From positions 4,072,658 through 4,136,657 of the forward strand of contig OZ038394.1 of assembly GCA_964036045.1 (NCBI GenBank): a DNA stretch of 64,000 nucleotides, read 5' to 3'. Each line of letters starts with the position of its first letter. Within the stretch, counting starts at the first letter, position 1. The translations under genes and the position numbers were made by a program. Below are positions 45,691-56,700 of this stretch, piece by piece. Source of the DNA: Eutreptiella sp. 'Long Island Sound 2002' (lineage: Eukaryota; Euglenozoa; Euglenophyceae; Eutreptiales; Eutreptiaceae). The notes under the pieces are model-generated. The model worked only from the letters and a program-made list of their open reading frames with translations. It made no database searches and was not told the origin of the DNA.

Positions 45691-46674
45691 TTAATGCACC
45701 GCAAGCAACAACATCAACAAGCATTGAACAGCAATAGATGCCTGTCGAATGCTGCTCATTGATATGTCCATGGGTTTGAAGCTCACTTGCGGTTTGTGCG
45801 GTGGAAACAGCTTTTGGATTGTGAAGCCTCCAGTCTTACTTCTGTCCTCAAGCGCTCGAAGAATCTCTGGTATCGTTTTGGAACTCATACCGCTAACACA
45901 CAGGTTCTCGCAGAGTTTGATCAAATAATGTTTTGAGTAAGCACTTGCCTGCTTAAACAGCTCCATACGCGTCATATGCTCAGTTGCTTCGGCTATTCTT
46001 GATGCCAACGCTTCCTCAGACACATCGGGTGACCTACTCTTTTTGGTATACTTCCTCAACTTTGGGGGCTTTGGTTTAGTTTTCTTGTTCTTTTCCTTTT
46101 TGGCTTTGGGTGTGCCACTTGCGCCATCCTCCGAGTTGTCGCCATCGTCACCATCGTCCTCATCATCACTACTTTCATGTTCCGAGCTCTCATCAGAAGG
46201 TGCCTCGCCGTAGTCGGATGTTTCATCACTCGGGACGTCACACCCATCGTTGAAGAAGGCAGGCAATCCAAGAGGAAGGGTTGGGAAGACGTCAGCGCGT
46301 TTGAACCAATAGAAGTAATTATTTGGGAACCTCATGCATAGGTCGTTCTTGTTTGGTTCCGGTATTTTTTTCGGTATAATCAGCATTCCGTACCAAAACA
46401 AGACCCGCTTTTCACCGGTTTGCACATTGGTGGACATGCCACATTTGATGTAATTGAAGGTCCCGACTTCAACACTTTGGTCTTCCTTAACACAATGCCC
46501 TGCAAGGAGCCTTTCTAGCTCCGGGTCCAAACTTTCGCAATTTTCCCATGCTCCGCCTTCTCCTTGTTCGGCCCCATCTTCCACGTCCCCCTTGCCTATA
46601 TGACAATCGGCAGGCACCAAGGCTGGCATGTCAGGCTTTGGAATCACAACCTTTTTCTTCTTGGAAGGAGCCAT
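45691..46674 (-). CDS. Acidic/basic nuclear-type protein of the DNA element
   Basis: A 327-residue frame with a clear ATG (MAPSKKKKVVIPKP). The N-terminal basic patch resembles a nuclear signal. A globular part follows (RVLFWYGMLIIPKKIPEPN, NNYFYWFKRADVFPTLPLG), then a long Asp/Glu/Ser tract (SSDDEDDGDDGDNSEDG) and a Lys-rich stretch (KAKKEKNKKTKPKPPK). A helical C-terminal domain (SRIAEATEHMTRMELFKQ, YLIKLCENLCVSGMSS) closes it. The last 20 hydrophobic residues may be read-through into an intron. No family is recognised. It lies upstream of, and on the same strand as, the tandem-exon gene, so the two may be one spliced gene. Confidence 0.55.
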   Translation of the reverse strand: MAPSKKKKVVIPKPDMPALVPADCHIGKGDVEDGAEQGEGGAWENCESLDPELERLLAGHCVKEDQSVEVGTFNYIKCGMSTNVQTGEKRVLFWYGMLIIPKKIPEPNKNDLCMRFPNNYFYWFKRADVFPTLPLGLPAFFNDGCDVPSDETSDYGEAPSDESSEHESSDDEDDGDDGDNSEDGASGTPKAKKEKNKKTKPKPPKLRKYTKKSRSPDVSEEALASRIAEATEHMTRMELFKQASAYSKHYLIKLCENLCVSGMSSKTIPEILRALEDRSKTGGFTIQKLFPPHKPQVSFKPMDISMSSIRQASIAVQCLLMLLLAVH

Positions 46675-46849
46675 TGCTTAGCCCTGTGGGTTGTACCAAA
46701 GGGAAATCACATTTTGTCGCCATGCATGCTCCCATGACCATTCGTTCACCCTTAGTTCACTATCTTTTCACCCTTTGCTCACCCTACCTAGGAAGGCATA
46801 ATACACACAAAAAGCACGCAACAAGGGCATGAAGGCAGTAAGACAATCG

Positions 46850-48385
46850 TTGCTTACGTATGAACCATATGGAAATGGACCACAAACGGTGCAAAATAGG
46901 GCCAAAAACACCTGAAATGTTCATCGCTCATCCCATTCTTATGCACATAGTATCATATTTTATGTACAACGATGACACACGGAGAAAGAAAATTCTCAAA
47001 TGGCTCAAATAGTTCCAAGCCTACCTATGAACCATATGGATATTGGATCACAAACGGTGCAAAATAGGGCCAAAAACACCTCAAATCTTCATCGTTCATC
47101 CCATTCTTATGCACATACTATCATATTATATGTAGGACCTATCATACAAATGCTTACAATAACAACCTAAGCCCCAAACATGTGTGTGTACGGTGATAGG
47201 CACGCAAAAGCCCATCTATGACCCATATGGAAATGGACCACAAACGGTGCAAAATAGGGCCAAAAACACCTCAAATGTTCATCTTTCATCCCATTCTTAT
47301 GCACATAGTATCATATTTTATGTAGTTCTTATCATTCAAATGCATACAATACCAACCCAAGCCCCAAACATGTGTGTGGACGGTGATAGGTGATCAAAAC
47401 CCTACCTATGAACCATATGGATATGGAGCACAAATGGTGCAAAAACGGGCCAAAAACACCTCAAAACTACATTGTTCATCCCATGCTTGTGCCCGTAGTA
47501 TCATATTTTATTTCTTACCCAGCATTCAAATGCTTACAATACCATCCTATGCCCCAAACATGTGTGTGGACGGTGATAGGTGATCAAAACCCTACCTATG
47601 AACCATATGGATATGGAGCGCAAAAGGTGCAAAAACGGGCCAAAAACACCTCAAATCTACATCGTTCATCCCATTCTTATGCACATACTATCATATTTTA
47701 TGTAGTTCTTATCATTCAAATGCATACAATACCAACCCAAGCCCCAAACATGTGTGTGGACGGTGATAGGTGATCAAAACCCTACATATGAACCATATGG
47801 ATATGGAGCGCAAAAGGTGCAAAAACGGGCCAAAAACACCTCAAAACTACATTGTTCATCCCATTCGTATGCACATACTATCATATTTTATGTCGTTATT
47901 ATCATTCAAATGCATACAACACCAACCCAAGCCCCAAACATGTGTGTGGACGGTGATAGGTGATCAAAACCCTACCTATGAACCATATGGATATTGGACC
48001 ACAAACGGTGCAAAATAGGGCCAAAAACACCTCAAATGTTCATCGTTCATCCCATTCTTACGCACATACTATCATATTATATGTAGGACCTATCATACAA
48101 ACGCTTACAATAACAACCTAAGCCCCAAACATGTGTGTGTACGGTGATAGGCACGCAAAAGCCTACCTATGAACCATATGGAAATGGACCACAAAAGGTG
48201 CAGAATAGGGCCAAAAACACCTCAAATGTTCATCCTTCGTCCCATTCTTATGCACATACTATCATATTTTATGTAGTTCTTATCATTCAAATGCATACAA
48301 TACCCACCCAAGCCCCAAACATGTGTGTGGACGGTGATAGGTGATCAAAACCCTACCTATGAACCATATGGATATTGGGCCCCAT
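46850..48385. repeat. 190-bp tandem repeat array, about eight copies
   Basis: Units contain CTACCTATGAACCATATGG, GGGCCAAAAACACCTCAAA, TTCATCCCATTCTTATGCAC and CCCAAACATGTGTGTGGACGG. Starts at about 47211, 47401, 47591, 47781 and 47971 are exactly 190 bp apart; the outer units are truncated or varied. Short open frames repeat with the unit and are not genes. The array lies between the right terminal repeat and the start of the acidic ORF. Confidence 0.9.
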
Positions 48386-48877
48386 GGTGCATGAGAAAGG
48401 GATGAATAGCCTAGAATAAAGGCAAAACATCGCTTGTCATGTAGGCTTCTACCAATGGTGATGACAATTTGTTCATATATCACCTCTATACCACCTCTTA
48501 CAGCCCTGTAAGGCCCTCTATATGGCCTCCATAGACCCTAAAACCATGTAAAAAAGTGGTTTTTGGGTAGAGAAGCGTGAATTTCTCCAAATCTGTGCCT
48601 GCCAATCTGGATTTTTTTAGGTCAGCAGCAAGGTATTTATCTCGTGAACACGCTCATGCCTTTACTTTGCTGCCAACTGCGAAAAAAAGTGGACTTTTTG
48701 GCGATTTTCTATTGCGCACGGCGGTCAGATTTTGAAACTCGCGTACGCGGCAGTTGCTGACAGTTTATCTGCGGCTCCAGCTTCAGCGACAGCATAATTT
48801 TAATAAAAATTTGAGAAAACATAAAAACAACAGTACTACTGTGTACAGTTTGATATCGCGGTTCTGAAAATGCATGA
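48386..48877. other. Right subterminal sequence of the DNA element
   Basis: About 490 bases of AT-rich sequence between the 190-bp array and the terminal repeat. No gene is seen. Confidence 0.5.
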
Positions 48878-48918
48878 TTTTGAATTTTGGGAAAAAACAG
48901 CTGCTAAAATCATAGGTG
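48878..48918 (-). repeat. Right terminal inverted repeat (41 bp)
   Basis: Perfect reverse complement of 38796-38836. The chromovirus coding sequence resumes just outside it (GSVYHKLKGDKPYD). Confidence 0.9.
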
Positions 48919-50443
48919 ATGGGTCTGTATACCACAAGTTGAAAGGGGACAAGCCGTACGACTCTGAAGAGACGTCTGATTTCAAAATCCAAGGCGACAA
49001 GTTATTTTGGGAAGGACAGATTTGTGTTCCTGATTGTCTAATTGACCAATATGTCAAACATTGGCATCGGAATGAGACAGCCCACACACATTCTCGTGTT
49101 CTGGAGCAGGAGCTACGACACAGAGTGTACACACGGGACCTCAAGAGTGCTTGTGAACGAGTTGTCAAAGGATGCAAGCAATGTCAGGCGACCATCCCCA
49201 AGAATCAAAAGGCAGAAGGATTACTGAAGGGATTACCAATTCCTGAGAGGCTGTTCGACAAGGTGACGGCGGATGTCTTCGAGTTGGGACAAATCGAAGA
49301 GGAATGTCTCTACACGAGGAAGCCAATTGATGGGGTTTTGTTAATCCAAGACCGCTACAGTGGCTACATCCCGGTCCTCCCTTGCAACACGAAGCATCTC
49401 ACCTCTGAAATGGCTGCCAAGTGGACTGCAAGTCAGTGGATGAGTAACTGGGATGTTCCCAGTGAAATTCTGACGGACAGTGGGAAGGAGTTCATTGGGA
49501 CTTGGTGGGAGAACATGTGTGCTCTATAGGGAGTACATCATCTTCGTGCCCGGGTCTACGACCATCGATCCCTCCCTGCTGAACGCGCTGGAAGAATTCT
49601 TATCAACATTCTGAGAAAGTTCCTGGCGACTGAAAAAGACTCCAATTGGCTGGAGACAATTTACTGTGTCTTGAGGAGATACCATCGGACCAAGAATTAT
49701 ACTGGATTAAGTCCGAATGAGCTTGTTTTTGGTCGTGAGAAGATGGGTCCAGGACCAGTGATGTATCATCTAAGGCAGTGCTACGACGCCTAACAATGGT
49801 TTGAGAGGATCAAGGATTTAGAGTCCAAGTGGATACAAGTCAAAGTGGAGAGTCAAGCGGATTGGTTGAAATTCAAAAATCAGTCAAGAACACAAGGAAA
49901 ACCCTTCGAGAAAGGCCAGCAAGTTTGGCTTCGTAAGTCAGACGAGACCCTGAAGGATGACAACAAATTGTTACCTTTGTGGGAAGGCCCATTCCAAGTC
50001 AAGAGTCAACTAAGTGAGACTACATTCAACATTGAAATTGAGCCTGGCAGGCATCAAGAAGTACATCGAGACCGTCTGAAGGCCGAAGTACCCTGCCCCA
50101 AAAGAAGGTTCAAGCCTCTCTATTGGACTTCGAAGTACCTGAGCGACAGGAAGATGGTCACCAGCAGTTTCGAATTGGAGAAGATCCTTGATTACAAGAA
50201 AAATGCTCGAAACAAGTGGTACTTTCTGTGCAGATGGAAAGGATTTGGTCCAGAAGAAGACAAATGAGAGCCAGCTTCAAGTTTTATCCATGGGTATACG
50301 GACACTTTCATCAAGTTCCTGAGGAACCACCCTGAGATTGACCGTGAGCTCTCGCTGATCAAAGATTGTGTCACCAAGGAAGACTTACAAGCACAAGAAG
50401 AAGCTCCAATTGTGGCAGAATCCATTCGAGACAAGATCTGATC
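48919..50443 (+). pseudogene. Chromovirus integrase with C-terminal chromodomain, broken
   Basis: The N-terminal zinc region is visible as KHWHRNETAHTH...CKQC (HHCC type). Catalytic core: VTADVFELG (first Asp), ILTDSGKEFIG (second Asp) and LPAERAGRILINIL (Glu). A GPFQVK-type C-terminal barrel follows, then a chromodomain: FELEKILDYKKNARNKWYFL and CRWKGFGPEEDK. Stops are TAG 49527-49529, TAA 49791-49793 and TGA 50265-50267; the last replaces the Trp expected in the chromodomain's T-W-EP motif. Integrase would insert the DNA copy and the chromodomain direct it to marked chromatin. This copy should be inactive. Confidence 0.88.
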
Positions 50444-51730
50444 AGAATTTGAGTCGCTGAAACTTTCGAAAAGGTTTATGGTCGACATATACCCTTGGCA
50501 TTGGGACAAAACAGTTCTGGGGCATCGTCTATGTGGTTCGATGAACAGATGATGGGACATTCTGGGATCATCCTGGTCATTCTCATCCATCATTCTCATT
50601 ATGGTCATCATGTGAATCATGTGCTTCATTGTAGATGATTTCCATCGGAAGTTCCGAAAGGCCTTTATCCTCAACCACGACGACACTCTCGTGTTTTGCT
50701 GTCGACTGGGCCCCTCTACTCGCCTTGGGAAGGACTCGTTCGAGTTCGTGCTCATTACAGAGATTCTGGCACATGACTGGGTCTGATGCATTTCATGTCA
50801 TTTCAATCAGCTCTTACATTGAGACTGTTGGTTTGTTTTTCAATCGACCGCTGTCAAAGGGCTTATATAGACCAAGTGACAACGATGGTGTTCTTACTTG
50901 TGTCGACTCGCTGTTCATCTGTGGATTGTGTTGGAATCCCCCTCAGAATCAGCTCAATTTTGGCAAATTCCCGGTACCAAGCATTGGATGCTTATACATT
51001 CTGGGACTATAATGAGTCAATTACCCCTTCTGGCTCATACTGGATTAAACATGAAGCCCTGGAGACGATACTGACAGTGTGGTGCACGCACTGGGTTTTC
51101 TTGGCTATCATTACTCTTGCATGATTGGATTTCCATCATGGGATTCATCATCATCATGAGGATTCGACCTGAATTGGCTATGAATGAGAACTGGATTTCC
51201 GTTCAGCACAACACACAGCATCTATCGACAATGAATTGGACCTGGCCGCCCTCGATCAGTGTGCGATTCACCGATTTTGGTCTCAATTCAGTCACATTTT
51301 GTACCATAATCTGGCATCTGGTCTCATGACTGCAAATGACACCGACCAGTTTCACATATCTTGGACTCCATGAAGGGATACCCTATTTTTTGGACGCTCG
51401 ACGACATGGCGACACTCGTTTTCTGTTTTCTGGCAGTGGAATGTCAGATCCTGATTACATCATGGATCATGGATCTTGATGATGCATGTACATTCTTCAC
51501 TCAGACTTTCAATTTTCGAATTTTCGAGCTTGAACGAACCTTTTTCTGTGTGCCCTAAGGTACCTATGCGCTTCATTCAAGTTGATGGCCATCGCAAAGC
51601 ACAGATCTCAGCACAATTTTGCTCAATTCAGCTCAATTTCTCACATTTTGCCTTAGATTAGTCGGTTTTTGGTCACTTTCGCCGTTTTGTTCACTTAACT
51701 TGACCCAGCCTGACATATTGGCGTATGTTT
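50444..51730. other. 3' untranslated part of the chromovirus
   Basis: Sequence between the end of pol and the polypurine tract. It has frequent TGATCATC/ATCATG-type words but no protein motif on either strand; a 199-codon minus frame at 50192-50791 partly overlaps the integrase tail and looks like a shadow. Confidence 0.55.
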
Positions 51731-51742
51731 TCAGAGGGGGAG
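51731..51742 (+). promoter_or_regulatory. Polypurine tract
   Basis: The purine-rich run AGAGGGGGAG abuts the TG start of the 3' LTR, the place and composition expected for second-strand priming. Confidence 0.8.
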
Positions 51743-52222
51743 TGTAACGGCAGCAGTGACAGCACTAAGATTATACATCAATGTGATCAGAATTTCAATG
51801 ATTCTCAGATGTACATTAGTGCAGTAAATATTCCGCTTGTTTTCATGTTTTCCGTTCGCCGCCAGATGTTGCCTGTGAGCGCGCGTCGAGTCGCATTTGT
51901 CTTTCGTGATTTCCTAATCGGATTTATTTAAATTATTTCGAATGTTTCCACGTTGTGTCATTATGTGCGATGAATGCGCATTGAGATTCTATGTCTGCTC
52001 CATTTTTGTAGACCGGGTTTTCTGACTATTCATATTCCACCATGGAGTTCACTGGACTTACAAGTGCTTCGCATATGTCGCTCCCAGAGGCTGGATATGG
52101 GTCTGAAGAGGGTCATGTGGGTTCGGAGATATCAGGGGCAGTGTCGGGCGTTACGACCCTGGGGCATCAAGGCTACAGGCTTCGCAATTACAAGAAAGAT
52201 CTGCCACTATGCAGCGGTTACA
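51743..52222 (+). repeat. 3' LTR of the chromovirus (480 bp)
   Basis: Starts TGTAACGG and ends CGGTTACA, a short inverted repeat typical of LTRs. It matches the 5' LTR with roughly a dozen differences, including a 1-bp deletion that frameshifts the ORF1 start. Confidence 0.92.
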
Positions 52223-53160
52223 CCCAGTCGCCCCAACGCGGATAAGGGGGTTCACCCGCCCCCGACAACCAGCAGGCCAAGAAGACCAAGACAGGTCAGG
52301 GGGCCCGCCAGCGCGCCCGCCAGCAAAGCGCAGCGCCCCGGCCAGGACCCGGGTCCAGCCACGCCGCACCACCCCACGCCCAGACGCCCGGAGCACACCA
52401 ACAGCACCGCTCCCAACCGCGCCCACCACCACCACAGTACCACAGCACCCTAACCCGGCAGCCCAGCCAGCGACCACCGCCCACACACGTCCATGCCATG
52501 CCAGGACCACCATTCACGCAGAGCCAGGGGACACAGCACCACCAACACCACCACCACGCCCCCGTCCCCCCCGTCCCCTACCCCCCGATGCCCCAATACT
52601 ACAGCGACCCCCACACACTGCAACACCACCACGCCCCTGCGCGCCCCCACGGGCCACCGACCCCACACGGCACACCCCACCGCACCACACCATCACGTGT
52701 ACCACCACCACCAACCCCTACCACCACACCCAACAACGCCGTGGTACCACACACAATTAACACACCCTAAACACCACCACCACACGATCCGGCACCATCT
52801 ACCGCCCCCACTACACGGGCTCACGACATACGGGCCACCGTACACACCCATGGACTTGCGGGGGGCCGCGCACGCGCACCAGCAGCATCAGGGCCTAGAA
52901 GGAGCACCTCACCACCGCCAGCAGCCCCCTCACCCACACCAAATGCCAGCAAGCACCATCCACCGGCAGCCACCCACTACCTGCGGACCACAGCCCCGCC
53001 CGGATGCCCCGGCGGCCAACTCCCACCCGTACCCCGGCACCGCAGCCAGCAAGGGACCACAAGGACCGCACGGCACGCACACGCAACACCCATACGACCC
53101 GGCAAGACGCCAAGACTCCCAACCAGCACAACACCCAGCCCCTCCCCCCCACCACCAGCA

Positions 53161-55314
53161 GTGCCGTCCCCACACCATGCCCCCCGCCCCCCCCCCCCCC
53201 GGGACCAGGCCACAGACGCATCACGCGGAGGCCCCCACCAACCGATTGATTGCGATGCCCCCGCAGAGAAGCACCACCGCGAGTCCACCCTCCCGCGGCC
53301 ACCAGGAGAAACCCCATCACCAGACCCCGCGCGCAACAACGACGACCACCCCCCCGCCACCCACACCACCCCCCCCATCACATCCGCACCACCAGCCGCC
53401 GCACTCGCCGAACCCTACCCCCTGCACAACCCCACAGCGGTACGGCAGCACCACGGGGGGCTCGGAGACCAGGAGGTGCTGTGTCTCCACACCTCCGGCA
53501 CCACCCAGCGCATCCAGGCGACCACCCTGGTCAAGGCGGCCAACCTGGGGGAGGGCGTCCGAGACTTCCTCTTCGATGCCTTCCTCCACGTCGCCCGCCA
53601 CGACCGCCCCCCACCCGCCACCCCTGACTGCGAGAGCCCGCCCCCCACGGGGAGCTGGATCTGGGTGCCCCCCATCAACTGGGGGCGACACCTAGTCGGA
53701 CACCCCGTCCCGGGGCGGGTGGACACCAAGGGCCGCACCCGCTACCACCATCCTGACATCGCCCGACCCCCACCCAGCGCCACCCCGAGTGACACCAAGG
53801 ACTGGAAAAGGGAGACGTGGGTCCACCAAATGGCCTCCCTGAGCAACTTCAGGCACCAGGTCCCGGGAGATGTCCCCACCCCCGACAACCAGCAGCCAGC
53901 CCCCTCCACGTACATGACCCTCATGTACAACATACACTACACCCTCTCCACGACCCACTACCACGCACCAACTGGCCACTGGGTGGTACACGGCACCGAC
54001 TCCCTCCTCCCTGTCGACTACGCCCCCCCCCCACACAACCCTGGCCTCCACACGTACACCAGGGAGGACGGGCTGGATGACACCCACATGTGGGGCACGT
54101 GGGAACGCAAGTCCCTGGACACGCTGCTCTCCATCCGCAGCGGCAACCAGGGCCTTGGTAGGGCGATGTATTGCCTTGCCAAGTGGACCCAACGGACCTG
54201 AAAGATCCCCGCAGACCGGTGGCAGTGGAAGGTCACGCTGCGCCCAAAGCAGAGGGAGGCCCCCCCGAACCGCAAGAGACCCACCCCCCCGCGCCCCACC
54301 ACCCTCCAGCTCTGCCCGTACATGGTAACAGCCCGCCTCATGGCGCTCCTGTGGCCGGGCCCAGACACCCCAACCCAAAACTACCCCCACCTCACGGAGG
54401 AGGACATGCCCGGCATCCAGCGATGCTTCTTCAGCACCCTCGACTACCTCCAGCAAACGCACCCACACATCCTGGAGCTGAGGTGGACACCCCCTGGACA
54501 ACCCACCTGCCTGCACAGCCGGAAAAACGCCACCACACCGCCGAATGCACGTACACCGGCACCAGCACACACAGGTCACCAGGGAAAGCGCGCGCACATG
54601 GCCGGTGCCGAACCCCGCACCCTCGTCCTCATTACTCATAGGACCCAGCACCTGACGCACGCCACCGCTGCCCAGGGCCCCCCGCCGTCCCCCACAGCCC
54701 TCTCCTCCGCCTCCGACACCACCACCTCCACCACCACAACCACCTCATCCACCACCACCACCACGTCCTCTTCCAGCACTCCACCCCCCAAAGCCGCGGG
54801 AGAAACCTCCGGAACGGGCCACCAAACCTGTCCCGACCGCGAGCAACCCCGCCGCCGCCAAGGCCCACAGCCCAACGAAGCCCGCGCCCGCAGCCCGGCC
54901 GAAACCCAAGACCCGCGCGAAGCAGCCACCCAATCCGCCGGCGCACCACGACCTCAACCCGCAGCCAAACCCAAGCCCAAGCCCAAGCCCGGTCCCACGA
55001 CGGCAGCACGAGCCCAAGGACGTCCTCTACGACATTGGGCCCCAGCCATCCCAGGCCCGGCAGCAGCAGCGCCCAACACGGCGCTCCCCCACGGTCCCCA
55101 ACGCCGCCGCCACCACCTTCATGGCGGAGCGCGCCGCGGCCGAGGCGCGACGCACTTCGTCCCGCCACCCCTCAGAGCCCGCACCCCAGGCTCACGGACC
55201 ACCCACGACCAGACCAGTACAGCGCGAGGGTCCACCAGCAGAGTCCCTGCCCCCCTACCAACCCTCGATGTCAGCTCACATACAGCAAATGCCCCACTGG
55301 CGCCGCCACTGTGA
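53161..55314 (+). pseudogene. ORF1-like protein with one internal TGA
   Basis: A single frame is open from 53161 to 55314 except TGA at 54199-54201. A Pro/His-rich N-terminus leads to a folded part (EGVRDFLFDAFLHVARHD, GSWIWVPPINWGRHLVG, TYMTLMYNIHYTLSTTHYHA). After the stop come RWQWKVTLRPKQ and IQRCFFSTLDYLQQTHPHIL. A Thr/Ser run (54715-54780) and a Lys/Pro/Ala-rich tail follow. Spacing of Trp-rich strands resembles the ORF1 at 8156-10582, so I infer distant homology. The tail frame beyond about 54550 may be compositional only. Function unknown. Confidence 0.45.
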
Positions 55315-55968
55315 GTCCCAACCCCATCCCGAGGCGGAGGCCGTACGCGCGTACCCGCGAGCCTACATCCGCCCGCGCCCCCACTTCCCACGCACCCCCA
55401 CGGCGCAGGACTACGAGGAATCCCCGAGGCCCGCCATGGCCACAAGTCCCCACGACCCCATCAGACCCACCCACGCCCACTCCTCCGCGCAGAGCCACGG
55501 CCCTGCCCAGGGACAGTGGTGGCAGCACTGGACCGACACGCAGCTCTGGGAGCTGCGAAAGTGGGCCTGGGCAGGGCCCTCCCTCGAGGGCCTGGTCCAC
55601 CGGCCCCGCAAGGGGTCGGCGGAGAACCGCCGCCTCCAGCCGGCGGGGGGGCGTGGATGGCACAGGCCGCATGGGAAGCCATGCTGGCCGATGCGCTCCA
55701 CTCCCAGGGAGTCCACCCCCGCAACCCCCCCGCGCCCCAGGACCACCCGTATGTCCTCAGGCGCCTGCGGGAGGCCCTCCAGGAGACGCAACGAGAAGGC
55801 AGATGCCCGTGGGACATCACCCCAAGCCCAGGCCCACGCACACACACCCCCTCGCCACCCAACAGCCGTCGACGCACCGACACCAGCAGCACCTGCAGCA
55901 CCCCAGGAGCCCTGCGCGCCACACAGCACGATGCGCCTGACCCACCAGCCAGCGACGCCACCACCTAA
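55121..55968 (+). pseudogene. Second ORF, frameshifted, unknown
   Basis: Frame 55121 onward gives MPHWRRHCESQPHPEAEAV, GQGQWWQHWTDTQLWELRKW-type residues and LEGLVHRPRKG. Near 55640 the coding-like frame shifts and continues as AWMAQAAWEAMLADALHSQG and HPYVLRRLREALQE to a stop at 55968. The Trp-rich helical pieces on either side suggest one protein with an indel. It overlaps the poorly supported tail of the preceding frame. No family is recognised. Confidence 0.4.
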
Positions 55969-56700
55969 CCCCGATACCCAGCTAGCCACCGCCGCGGGGC
56001 GCCACGCCGAGCCCCATCCGGAGGACACCAAGCAAACCAGACGCCGAAGGACGCCAACACGCACGCCAACGGGCACCGCTACGCCCAACGGCGCCGAACC
56101 CAAGCCCGCAGCCGTCCAAAACGCCTAACCCAGCCGAAGCCCCAACACGAGTCAAGACAGAGCCGCACCCTGTAACCTCCAACCCTTGACTCCTAACCAA
56201 GCTTGCCGAGAGGCCAAGGTAGCCACAACCCAGACCCACAACCCACACAGGCGCCTAACCAGCCAGCACCAAAAGCAAAGAGCCAACTAACCAAACCACC
56301 CTGACCCGTACCCGTGTACATCAAGACGCGCGAGCCGCACCCCCCGGGCGCGGCCGCCAACAAAGCACCGATGACACACACCAGAGAACACAACACTATT
56401 GCACCGCTGCACCAGTTGCCCATGCCTGTGCCTGCAGTGTGCGCGCGCCCCCTTTTCCATTTAAAAGTAAAACCAAAAAGGCACGACAAAACAACAAAAA
56501 TACAGAAAAAAAAAGAAAGAAAATTAGGGGGAGGAGGAAGACGGACAAAATCAGCAAACAGCACACGCGCAACGCACACAGCGCGCACACCGGTGAAGAG
56601 GCGCCACGTGGGCCAGGACACCGCGGACACACATGCACCGAGGGCAGCAAAGGGTTCCTCACCACCACCCAAAAAGTGAATTAAGAAGGGACAGGGCTAA

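Larger units (their letters stand above)
38796..48918 (-). mobile_element. 10.1-kb DNA element with perfect 41-bp terminal inverted repeats
   Basis: 38796-38836 is the exact reverse complement of 48878-48918 (outer bases CACCTATGAT / ATCATAGGTG). Inside are three or four minus-strand genes and three repeat arrays. It separates RNase H from integrase of the chromovirus, so it inserted after it. Ends starting CAC and subterminal repeats recall EnSpm/CACTA-type elements, but I see no convincing target duplication (flanks AGGTTCTA and ATGGGTCT). The protein does not match a transposase family I know. The class is therefore open. Confidence 0.8.
29635..52222 (+). mobile_element. Ty3/gypsy chromovirus with LTRs, interrupted by a DNA element
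   Basis: The element has LTRs at both ends, a tRNA-Met primer site, a polypurine tract, gag, protease, a methyltransferase-like domain, RT-RNase H, integrase and a chromodomain. RT-RH before IN with a chromodomain defines chromoviruses (plant/fungal/animal LTR retrotransposons, not infectious viruses). An imperfect 5-bp target duplication is visible (CCCGG 29630-29634, CCCAG 52223-52227). The LTRs differ at about a dozen sites by eye, about 2.5%, but coding regions carry many stops. It lies in the last codons of the RING-like ORF. Confidence 0.92.
52223..56700 (+). mobile_element. GC-rich sequence with ORF1-like frames of a diverged LINE relative
   Basis: After the chromovirus the RING-like ORF closes at TAA 52240-52242. 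The sequence then stays C-rich on the plus strand like the LINE at 7236-17290 and carries long plus-strand frames. It ends in an A-rich region near 56500-56530. No RT is present. I infer the head of a second, diverged element of the same family, or an unusually long 3' region of the first. Confidence 0.5.

Noticed and set aside
46850-48385. Repeated short frames in the 190-bp array (MCVDGDR-ending peptides)
   Set aside because: They recur because the DNA repeats; they have stops in every unit and no coding-type substitution pattern.
46850-48385. CRISPR-like array
   Set aside because: Units are contiguous 190-bp tandem copies with no unique spacers, in a eukaryotic transposon.
50240-50290. 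TGA at the chromodomain Trp position, hinting at UGA=Trp
   Set aside because: Other in-frame TGAs fall at non-Trp positions (for example 8831, where the inverted copy has an Arg codon), and TAG and TAA stops are equally common. Ordinary decay explains them.
52150-55300. Long minus-strand frames across GC-rich sequence
   Set aside because: Val/Gly/Trp-rich translations opposite Pro/His/Thr-rich plus frames are shadows caused by strand composition.
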